Shown here: positions 10,686 to 20,590 of the stretch, piece by piece
Position numbering within the stretch: position 1 is the first letter of the stretch
How the letters are laid out: the number at the start of each line of letters is the position of its first letter
NCBI GenBank assembly: GCA_015680685.1
Contig: MNCI01015631.1
Coordinates: 56,453 to 120,452, forward strand
Source of the DNA: Gnetum montanum
Lineage: Eukaryota > Streptophyta > Gnetopsida > Gnetales > Gnetaceae
DNA length: 64,000 nt
Direction: 5' to 3'
Translations under genes and position numbers: made by a program
The notes under the pieces: generated by a model
What the model was told of the DNA's origin: nothing
What the model saw: only the letters and a program-made list of their open reading frames with translations
Databases searched by the model: none

Positions 10686-13600
10686 ATGGGCAAGGGAAAG
10701 GAAGTGGAGGGCCAGGGGCAGAAGGGTCCTGATCTAACCTTCGTGGAAGGGACGGAGGCCATGTTGCAGGGTCTGCCCAGGCCAAAGGTTCCATCGTGGC
10801 CTGCGACGTCCCACAAGTAGGCTCTAATTCCTGCCTCTGTTGTTTCTGTACTATTTTTTTTGTAGCGTAGAAGATCTCGGCGTCTACACCGAGCGTAGAA
10901 GGGTTTTCAGTATAAGGGTTTTTGGCGTATACGCCAGCGTGACTGCAGCGTAGACGGTGTTTAGTCCTTCTAGCGTAAACATTTTTTTTCGCGTTGTCGT
11001 GTTAGTGCAAAAGTTTCTCAGTGTGTTTGTCATCGGCATAAGTTCTGTTTCTTGCGATGGCGTATACGCTGAGGGTTTATTCGGCGTATACGCTGTACGC
11101 GTACAGTTGTCTTTTTGGCGTACCGCTTTATCTTTTTGGCGTAAACTGTTTACACCAAACATGGACTTGGGCATATACGCCGAGGGTTTGTTCAGTGTGT
11201 ATGCTGCGCGTGAAGGGGTTGGGGTGTCAGCGTAAAACAGATCGTCGTCAGTGTAGACGCTGAGCTGGCTAGCTTGTATGCTGAGTTAAATTTCGTTCTT
11301 TACGCTAAGTGTTAGTTGGCGTATACGTTCTGCAGATAGCGTATACGCTGGATTGAATGCGTTTTTTGCGCTGTGTAGGTCGTCGCATACGCTCTATATA
11401 CACTGTATACGCTCTGTATATCGCTCTAAGTGCTAAGTTTGTTCGGCGTATACTGTATGCGGCGTATACGCTGAGCGCGAATCACAGGCGTAAATCGTGG
11501 GCGTATACGCTGAGTACAACGTATACGCTGGGCATGCATGTTTTTCGCGTTGTAGAGTTGGCGTATATGCTCTGTGTACAGCATACACGCTGGGCGTAAA
11601 TAGTTAGTTGAATTTTTTATTTTTGCCGATTTATGATGCGAACTTTCGTTTTGTGGCATTGTGAGTGGTTGCAGGGATAACAAACGCTTCCTTATTGTGG
11701 TTGAACTCGTCGGGGTGCTAACATGGGCTAGCCCCGTGGAGGAAGGCGATCTCCCCTCGGTTTTATTTGTGGATGACAAGGGGGTCTGGTTCAGGGAAGG
11801 TGCTGGAGAATTTCTGGCTTTCTTGTTAACCAATTTCGAGGCGGCTATGTGGTCGCATTTTGACGAAGTAGCTGCACAAAGTGTGGTTGATGCAATACTG
11901 CCGGGAGCTGCAGAGGGCGTAATGGTCTTTATGGGAGACATTGACGAGGGGCCGTTTGTGGCTGAGGATGGCACTACCCACGGGCCCAAGTCAAACCACC
12001 CGTTAACTCTTGTGTGGGCTTTGTTGCCACCGGGACTGGATTATGTCAACAATACATTGTTTATAGCTGCCCATGCTCATACCTCGTTCCAGAATCCTCC
12101 TGGCACGATATACCGAATAGCCAGGTGGGACCATTTATATTTATTGCTTTGTCTATGTTCGTTTGATGTTGGTTTCTTGTGTTAACACACGTTTCTTCGC
12201 AGACCGAAGACCAACTCAGACAGGACCCTCATTGAGGATGAAGGGATAGCCCTTGCTCGCACCACTCTGGAGGCCTTTATGGTGGCCCCCACTCTTCGTG
12301 GGGCCGTTCTGGCTCAGACGAAGGGTTCGATGGTCTATTCCATAATCAGTTTTCCAGGGCCTTTGCGATGTGCAAGGCTCGTGGATGGCTTCACGAAGAT
12401 TGGACAGATGAGGGGCCAGTCTTTCCTCATAACTTTGGCAGCACTTCCAAGTCTGCCACTAACGGTGGGTGATAACATTTCTTAGATGCCTTAGTGGGTT
12501 TGTTCAACTGTTTGGGGTTATGCTGATATGGTCATCTTAACTTGTTTTAACAGTTGACGCACCCTCCGGTGAGGATCCCGTCACGACGGGATGAACTGAG
12601 ACAACTTTGTCAATGAAGTTCGGGGGGGTGGAGAAGGCGCAGAAGTGGCTGCGTAAGAAAGCCCCACTGCCCCTCACTCATTGCCTAGACGATGCCGGCC
12701 TCCTGGAGCTTTTTATGACACCCAGCCCTGATGTCTCAATCGGGGAAATGATAGGGGTCGTGGACGCTTTTAATGAGTCTATTTCTCGGTACAGCACCCG
12801 AATTAAGGGTGTTAAGGTGGTGTTTCATCTGTCGCCTGTGTTCTTTTCTAACTTGTTTGGCATGCTGGCAGATGGCCTACCTATAGTATTGGACAGGTCT
12901 CATAAAGAGCTCCAAACGATCCGCGAGCTGGAGTCTTGGCTTGGCGTGACGAAAAACACCAACGGATTCCCGATGCAGGGGAAAGCAAAGGTTGTTGAGG
13001 TGAACGAATTATATCCCCTATTTCGAGCGCGGGTGTTTCCTAAAACCCTTTCTCAGGTGTGGAGTTTTGGGGTTGAGACAGTGCGCATCATGCGAAGTAT
13101 CTTAGAAACTGGCATGCGGTATAACTAGGCTCAATTTTTGTTGGCGGGCCTGCATAAGGAGATAGTGCGGTTGCACTCGAATATCGAAGCACAATCGCAC
13201 TTCACCTTTGCCTTCTTCGCTGGTTATCTCTGCCGTTTTGCTGAGTTTCTTGTGGTGCGTGCGGACAACAAGTTTGTCCTATGGGATCAGGGTCAACTAT
13301 CCCGCCCATGGGTCAAACATTTGTTTGCGACAATGAGATCGCAGGATGCCCCAGAAGGTATCGATAAGTCCGTGTCTGTTACTACAGGGGGATCATGTAG
13401 TGGTTCCATCCACACACGGGATAGTCTGGGGGTGGAGCCAGATGATGTACCTTTAACCGCCAGACAGGCAGAGCGGGTTATTAAAGAGACCATTGGGAAA
13501 GCCAAGTCAAAATTGAAAAGACCTGAACGCGCCACGGAGGGAGTTGCCGACAAAAACCAGCCAAGCGGGAAGCGGATACGCTTCAAGATACCTGGTAAGC

Positions 13601-15271
13601 AAAGCTCATCTGCTTGTTATTACATCGTTTTCATTCATTTATAACCCCTGCTTCAATTGCTTACGTGTCGTTGTTGTTTTCGATTTGATGAAGTGAGGAA
13701 GCAGGCCTTAGAGACCATCAGAGAGGAGGAGGATACGCGTACCGAGAAAAAAAATGAGGAGGAAAACCCAAAGAAGAGCCAAGGCGGGGGAACGGAGCTA
13801 TTAACAGAGAGGACTACTGACACTGACCCTTTAGACGACCCAGACGCTATCAACCAAATGTTCAGTAGCTTCCTCAAGGGTGACTTGGATTTGGGCGATC
13901 CCCCAGAAGGTGACAAGGATCAGGGTATGTCTTCGCTTTTAGTTGGTTTTTATTATTTTTTGAATTAATTGTGGCTCCTACGTTTTTTATTTAGTTTCGT
14001 GTTTTTGGATTAGATGAAGGCAGCGGTACCAGGAAGGTACGGTTGGACGTTCCCATGAAGACGGTTCCCCCTGAGAGGACCTCTGAGGTTAGTTCCTCCT
14101 GTACCCGTCAGCCACTTATTTGGTCAGAGATGTCAAATAAGACGGATTTTGTGGATGGAATCGCGGAAGAGGTTGTTGAACATCTCCAAGAAGTCCACCC
14201 TGACATAGGTATGAATTGTTTAAAGACTAGGAGCTTCATGCCTTATGTGTACCGTTTTAATGTTCGTGTTTTCTGCGTGGGTAGGCGCTAAACTACGATG
14301 CGATCCCTCTGAGGGAATCAGTATAGAAAGCCTAACTACACTCTCCCCAGAAGTGGAACAGGTGCCAAGGCCTGTTTATGAAGGAGTTGCAGAAAGCCTT
14401 GCACACAATGCCAAGTCGTTGTGGACTTGTAGGCGTTCTGTTGAACAGTTGTGGCTACAAGTACAGGCAAAGGAAAAGGAAGTCTCCACCGTAATAGAGG
14501 AGTGTGACGATTTAAAGGCTCGATACGAGTTCGCCGCTGCTAGACTGAATGGAGATCGTTCTTGGCGAACATCGGAGATTACGTACACCAGGTATTGGAA
14601 CCTTTTGAACCGTCATGCATCACTGACTCGGAGAATGGCAGAATGTAAAGCTCAAATTGATCTCCTGAACCTTAAGTGATAAGATTGGAAGGCTTTCGCT
14701 GCCAAGGTTCGCAAGTGAGGTCAGGACGAGAAAAACCATAAACATCAATACAAGAAGTCGCTGAAAGAGGTGTCCACTGAAAAGCGGCAGCTGGAGATGT
14801 TTGTGGAGGGTTTGGGTTTGCATTCTACCTTTGATACCTTTGCCCAAAACACAATTGTGGAAATGGATTCGTCTACAAGGGTCATCACGACTGCTTCTGG
14901 GGAGGTGTCGATAGGTGAATTTCCTCTGAAACGTCCTACCTAGTCAGCGGTCGACAAAGGCAAGGTTTTAGCAGACATTGACTTAGGCTTGGACGGAACA
15001 AATTGGGCCAGCGTTCCAGAGGAAGAAATCCTTCATCGACTAGAGTTTGGCTTAGGGGGATCCCCTATGGTAAGCGTTTTGTCTTTATGAAGTTAATTTA
15101 TTGGATAATGTTTAAAATGTTTAACATCTGCTTATTTTTGTATTGGTTGTTTGTTTTTGGTGTTTTCAGCATGAGGGTGGCGATGATACTCACGAGGCTG
15201 GCCCCAGTGGAGCAGGGGCCCCTGACACTGGTGGTTCTAAAGGAGATGATCCTCCTGTCACGGACGCTTAG
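10686..15271 (+). pseudogene. Antisense split gene of element B, HAD/NIF-like plus coiled coil
   Basis: Eight exons can be placed by GT/AG borders and matching phases: 10686-10816, 11675-12124, 12203-12464, 12554-13594, 13694-13924, 14014-14208, 14285-15069 and 15170-15271 (about 1,065 codons). Exon 2 resembles the FCP1/NIF HAD phosphatase domain: FLIVVELVGVL, GVWFREGAGEFLAFL, MWSH, SFQNPPGTIY. The catalytic D-x-D is replaced by E-L-V. Exon 4 is an unidentified helical domain (VVFHLSPVFFSNLFG, FFAGYLCRFAEFLVV) ending in the basic KRIRFKIP. Exon 5 is acidic, and exon 7 is a coiled coil followed by VDKGKVLADIDLG. A one-base loss near 12600 and stops at 13126, 14677, 14680 and 14716 inactivate this copy. 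Its place between protease and RT on the opposite strand is shared with A, C and D. The function is unknown. Confidence 0.82.
10860..11600. repeat. GCGTATACGC array in intron 1 of the antisense gene, element B
   Basis: More than twenty copies of GCGTATACGCTG, GCGTAGACG and GCGTAAAC variants lie between the exon 1 donor (GTAGGC at 10817) and the exon 2 acceptor (TTGCAG at 11669-11674). The word is the one that fills the LTRs of B. Peptides readable here are repeat artefacts. Confidence 0.85.
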
Positions 15272-16009
15272 TGCTTTTGTAGTTTTTGGTTTTGGATTTT
15301 TGCTGACTCAAACTGATATAGTCATTGTAACTAGGAAATATTGAGAAAAACAGGCACCATTTGTACAACGTTGCGTGAATGAATATTTTTTTGTTGATTT
15401 TAAATTGTTTGCACACACGACACGACATTAAAATGTTTTAGGATTTGCTTTTCTGTTTTAAAGGTGACACACTGAAGATAAATAATATGTAAAAAGGGAA
15501 AACAAGGTATGCGTAGTTTAAGGCCATTTCGGGCCCCATTGTAAACGAGTAATATTTTAGGAAAAGCGGATGTTTCGTAGTGGACTGACCATTTCTGATC
15601 GTGGCTAGTTTTATGTCATTGCGGACATGATAGTTTAACGTCTTTCCGGACAAGAAGTGTTGTTTAACTTTGTTCCCCCTCTCTTTTTTTTTTTCATTAT
15701 GATTTTTGGTGTTTTTGGGTTTTATCATAGTTTAGTGTCATTTCAGACATGTTATAGTTTAACGTCATTTCGGACTAAGGGTGTTGTTTAATAATGTTCA
15801 TGGCTCTATTATAGTTTGAGGTCATTTCGGGTTGTACGTAGTTTAATGTCGTTTCAGACGTACAGTAGTTTAACGTTGTTTTGGACTGAGCGGTAATCTA
15901 ACGTCGTTTTATTTTGTGGAGTGTCTGATGCAGGTGTTTCGATTTTGGGAGATTTTTGATCCGTGTTAAAGGGCTTACAGTTTACCGGTGGTTGGGGATT
16001 CTTGCTGTT
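15272..16009 (-). repeat. Module-border array between protease and antisense 3' end, element B
   Basis: No gene is present. From about 15510 to 15905 at least eight units carry TAGTTTAAGGCCATTTCGGGCC or TAGTTTAACGTCATTTCGGAC. In element sense this is GGCCCGAAATGGCCTTAAACTA, nearly identical to the array of copy C at 47265-47455. The region 15272-15500 would be the 3' untranslated end of the antisense transcript. Confidence 0.8.
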
Positions 16010-19000
16010 TCAGTTAGGCCATTTGAGCTCCACTTCTGATCCTTGGTCTATGTCCGAGTTTGATGAGATGATGGGAGTAACCGCTTCCCCATGTATAATG
16101 ACTTCTCCGCCCTCATAGGATAGGTGAATTTCCTGATGTATGGGGGATGAAACAGCCCTCAATTGGGCTAACCAGGGTCTTCCCAATATGAGGTTAAATC
16201 CTGGCATCTCATCAACTACCAGGAAGTCAACGAATGTAGGGAACTGATCTCCCGCTACAAAGTCTAAGGTTATTGTGCCCTTGACTAGTACGCGTGACCC
16301 GCTGAAGGACTTTAAGCATGCCATTGTGGTGGGTTTGATCGAGTCGGCGAGCCCCAATTGTTCGATGATGGGATAGGGTACGACGTTGGTAGCTCCCCCA
16401 TCATCTACATGTACCCTATGTATTTTCAATTAGTTTACATGTATAGTTATGAACATAGGGACCGTTGTTGTCTCACCTGTCTTCTTGTCTACTTTGATGT
16501 TCTCATCATGGAAGCTCAAAGGTTTAGGGATGGCACCGTGAGATGGATACATTACGGCATGAATGGCTGATTCGCTGGGAGGTAATTTCTCGCTAACTGG
16601 GATTGATGTGAGCATGCGTACTAGAGCTTCCCGATGAGTTTGGGATGTTAGGACTAAGTCATACAAGCATAACGAAGTGTTTTTCTGTTTTAGGGCTTGG
16701 GTAACTTGTGTCAAGGCCGTTGCAAAATCTCTACTGTCAGGGACGTTTTTATCAGCAGTGACTAGGTCCATTGGACCCAACAGTTTTAATTCGTGTTTTG
16801 GTGGTTTGTCGTTATTGTTAGGACCTGCCGTTTTATGCGGTTCTTGTGTTTTGGATGATTCACTGTTGTTGTCCATGTTCGATCGATCGTTGGATGATGA
16901 CATGGGCATGGAGTTAAGTGGAGTTGGTTTGGGTGGCCCCACGGCTAGCTTTTGGCGTTCCTTCTCTATGCGCTCACGTGTAAGCCTATCTGCCAGGCGT
17001 TCTCGTGTGTTACGCGAAGGTGGAGTTGGCCTTAGAGCCTGGGATTGCCCTGGGACCTTTACTACGTATGGAGCCGGACGGGGTTGCGAGTGGATGGTCG
17101 GAGATGATTGGACAGGAGTCTACCCAGGTATCCTGATGACGTACGGGGTTGGTCTTGGTGGAGGTTGGACCTCCGTCGTTGCAACGGTGGGTGGTACTCG
17201 GACTACGAAAGGGGTAGGCCGAGCATGAAGGGTTGGTGTATCCGTGGGATTGACCAGAGGGATGCGCACCATGTATGGTTTTTGGCCTATTGTGATGTCA
17301 GAGGTGGGTACGGTCGGGGGCACTCGGACCACGTATGGCAGCTGCGGCACATGGGGTGATTGAGATGCGGGTGCGGACTCGGCGGGAGGGATCTGAACTA
17401 CGAACGGCTTGCTAGGTGGTTCTCGTTTATTTTCGGGGTAGATGGTGTTTATGCGGGGTGTGTCGGAATCATCGTCACAATAGATCGTGTCAATTACGTA
17501 CGCTGCCTCTTTAGTGTTCAGGGGGTCTTTGTACACCCCCATGGTTTGATTTTGCGGTTGGACGGGGTTAGCCCCATCAAAAGTGATTTTTCCTTCATCG
17601 ATCATCCGTTGGATATCCTGCTTCAGGGTGAAGCAGTAATCCGTTCCATGCCCGTTGCGTTGATGGTAGTCGCAGAAGCGATCCATCCTGAATCCTTTGT
17701 GCATGGGCAGCTCATCCGGCGTTGCCAGGCTTGGGTTCTGTATAAGTTGGCAGAACCGTTCATGTCTTTAGATGGCCGTGGGGGACAACTGCTTGTGTGT
17801 CATCAGCCCAGCTTTTAGGAGCTGATCGAAGAGCTGGGATGGTTTCATTGGTAAAGGCGTGTACTGAGAGGGTTCTTTCCTCTCGAAATTACGCGTACGG
17901 TTCGTCAGGTTCTTTGATGATGACTCTGGGGGAGTTGTGGGAGCGGGCTGATAGTAGTTAGTGGGGATCGCGGGTGGTCTTTGTTGATGTGTGGTGTTCG
18001 TTTTCTATGTTCCCGCTATCGCTGCTATAGTTGTCTTGGCCTTCTCTTTATCCTTTTTAGTATGTTGGTTTCTGAAGGCCAAGTATGCAGGGTCGTGGCT
18101 GTTTTGAGCTGCTTCCTCTATGTTCTTGATTTGTTCAAATGCCTGATTAAGATCGCGTGCGTTAAGGTAATACAGTTTGGACTTGAAAAAATCATTGATA
18201 GCCCCCTTCAGTATTGTAAGCAGATAGGTTGGAGAGATTGGTTCGTGTAGCTCGTTGAGAGCCGCACTCCATCTCTGAATGAACTTCTGCACTGGTTCAA
18301 GCGGTGCTTGCTTGATCTGCATGAGGCTGTCCAGCGTGGCCTCGGGTTTCAAGTTGTACTTGAACCAGGTCACAAACTGGCGTAAAAGATCATCCAAAAA
18401 AAGGATAGAGTTCCTGGGCAGGGCTCGGTACCAGTCGAGTGCCCTTCCCACGAGGGACATGGGAAATACTCATAATATGGAGTGGGGCCATGCCTGGAGC
18501 AACGCGCACTCTAATCTAAACGTTATGAGGTGGGCGTTGGGGTCTGTCTCCCTGTTATACTTAGTTAGCTTTGGTAGGGGGACACCTTGGGCAGGGTCAA
18601 TGGCGGGACAGAGGAGCTGATAGGATCATCGTTGTAGAAATCCACTACTTTCAACTCTCCGCCGGCGACGGTTTTGAGGCGCTTTACCTCATCTGTTAAT
18701 TCCTGCATCAGTTTTTTAGCATCTGCCCAATCTTGGGTGCTCAATGAAGCTACAGGTTGGGGGTGCAAGGCTACATACCAGCTAGACTGCTGGGTCACAA
18801 GTTGAAAGGCCGAAAGCTGGGCGATCGGTGGTTGCGTTTGTGGGTAGTTAACTATGGGCGGTACTAAGGCGGGGATGTTAAAAGGAAAATGTCGTTGTTG
18901 TTGTTGCTGCAGCTGGGGTTGTGCTTGGGGAATATTAGTTGGTGGGATTGTGCGGGGTGGTGCATGGTGATGGAGAATTTCATGTGATGACATTCCCCTC

Positions 19001-19833
19001 GCTGGCCATTGTCCCGCCACGTTGTGCGTGGGGACTCCCTGTTGGGTCATGGCTGTTTGGGGAAGTGTATGCACTTGGATGTGTGGTATGAAGTGGGCGG
19101 ATGTAGATGTCGGGATCACATGTGGCATCCCTATTACGCGGGGTGGGGACGTTACACCTGTGTTATCGTGAGGAGGCGGTGCCCGTGAGGATGAACCCGC
19201 AGCTGTGTTAGGGATAAGTGTGAGGGGAAAGGTGTTGGGTTGGTGATCACTCGGAAGAGGGATATGCACAAGCGCTACTGTTTCTGGTGGTCGCGTTTGA
19301 GCCTGGATGAATTTAGGGAGTCGTACGGGCAGGATCTCCCCTGTCTCAGGATGGAAAATGGGGTTGACCTGTACTTGTGGGCTTAGGGTATGGTAGGAGT
19401 CTTCATGCTCGGATTGAGCAGCGAAGTCATCCTCCTCCTCTGGCTGAGGCTCTAGTGCGGGCTGGTCTAACGACTGGCTCCTGTGGAGAAGGAGCTGTGT
19501 GACGAGTTCCGAATATTGTTCAGGAACAGGAATTACGTCATACGGGGAAGGAATGAACTCTCGTCCTCCCCTATAATACAGTTCAAACTACTTCTTCACC
19601 TCCATTTCAGCGTGATCTACCGCCAGGCCAGCTTGTATCTTGATACAGATAAAGTTATACTGATCCTAGGTTATGATGTGAGAGGCTGGGTCTCTCGCTT
19701 GCAGCCTTAGGAATCGGCGAGGCCCCGCTGTAGGTTGCATTCCTGGGTGTTGCGCAACAGCCTATTGGACGGCCATGGTGTCCATGATAGCGATGGTGTT
19801 AGTGGTGGCTACGGTGTTGTTCACAGGGTTCAT
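16010..19833 (-). pseudogene. gag-protease polyprotein of element B
   Basis: One reading of about 1,270 codons from ATG 19833 to TGA 16010. It starts with an N-terminal gag block (VDHAEMEV, GGREFIPSPYDVIP) and a Pro/Gln/Ser-rich stretch with a short Q run. The gag core follows (MSLVGRALDWYRALP, KYNLKPEATLDSLMQIKQ; 18460-18005), then a knuckle FCDYHQRNGHGTDYC near 17670 and six P[FY]VVRVPP-like repeats (about 17410-17060). The aspartic protease shows VHVDDGGATNV (about 16410) and GFNLILGRPWL (about 16190). A frameshift near 18580 and several TAG/TGA codons (for example after VQ, IIT and VKK in the N-terminal part, and before VFPMSL) show decay. Gag packages the RNA, and the protease processes the polyprotein. 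Confidence 0.9.
17055..17412 (-). repeat. Six P[FY]VVRVPP peptide repeats in gag-protease linker of B
   Basis: In element sense the codons give PFVVQIPP, PYVVRVPP, PYMVRIPL, PFVVRVPP, PYVIRIPG and PYVVKVPG, spaced 15-25 residues in a Pro/Thr-rich linker. Copies A (about 22985-23155) and C (about 45617-45785) keep four each. The repetition suggests a short binding motif, but no partner is known to me. Confidence 0.75.
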
Positions 19834-20568
19834 GATGCTATGTCACGGGGATGGATAAGTCTGGAAATGCGAAGTTGGTGTTATGCAGCGGGCAGCGTAT
19901 ACGCCTAGTGGACAGCGTATAGGGGCAGCGTGTGCAGCGTATACAGCGTAGACGCTGAAGAGCATATACAGCGTAAGACGGGTCACAGCGTAAAGCAAGA
20001 CAGCGTAAAATTAGTGGCAGCGTAAGACAGAAGAGCGTACAACTAGCTGTAGCGTAAAACGAGTGATCGGCGTAACACAAGAATGTGAAATGAGTTACAG
20101 CGTAAAACCAGGCTCTGCGTAAAAGTGGAGAGCGTAAAGCAAGCTCAGCGTAAATAGGTCACAGTGTAAAAGCATTTGCAGCGTAAAATAGGGGAGCGTA
20201 AACTAAGGTTTAGCGTAAACGAGACTCAGCGTAAACAAGATGGAGCGTAAACAGGACTTAGAGTAAACAAGGTAGGGCGTAAACAAGGACAGCGTAAACA
20301 GTACACAACGTTAACAAGATTCGGCGTAAACAAGATTCAGCATAAACAATGCAGAGCGTAAAAACAAAAGGTAGCGTATGGTTTTCAGAGGGAATTTTTA
20401 AGAGGGGGCGTAAATACTGAACAGCATAGACGCTAGACAGTTGCAGGTTGGGGTTTGACTGGGCAGCGTCAACACTGAAGGGTTTCAACAGGGAGCGGTG
20501 TGCAGTTAGCGGCATAGACACTTGATAGCGTAAACGCTGAGAATTTTGCAGGTAAGGGTTTTAGGGGG
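19834..20568 (-). repeat. Leader of element B with AGCGTAAAC array
   Basis: Between the primer-binding site and the gag ATG lie about thirty AGCGTAAAC/AGCGTATAC/GGCGTAAAC words (about 19885-20545) spaced 12-25 bases on the plus strand. No gene is visible. The leader is in the packaged RNA, so the array may act in RNA. Confidence 0.8.
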
Positions 20569-20585
20569 CCCTCCTTCTAGCGCCA
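20569..20585 (-). other. Primer-binding site of element B
   Basis: The minus strand reads TGGCGCTAGAAGGAGGG, five bases after the LTR end (20591). It is identical to the site of copy C and fits the CCA end of a tRNA primer whose identity I did not determine. Confidence 0.9.
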
Positions 20586-20590
20586 ATTTC

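Noticed and set aside
10957-11599. Overlapping plus- and minus-strand frames rich in VYAVY/AYTL/RIRCT peptides
   Set aside because: They are translations of the GCGTATACGC array in intron 1. The same peptides appear wherever the repeat occurs (4498-4992, 21213-21737).
13138-13644. Separate gene start at 13138 in the antisense gene of B
   Set aside because: Copies A and C show continuous protein across this point. The break is a TAG at 13126 in place of Trp within exon 4.
10686-15271. Antisense gene taken as a host gene into which elements inserted
   Set aside because: The same gene lies at the same place in four elements from at least three subfamilies, so it belongs to the element.
19885-20545. 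Possible CRISPR array
   Set aside because: Repeat words are 9-12 bases with irregular spacing, the context is a plant retrotransposon leader, and no cas-like gene exists.
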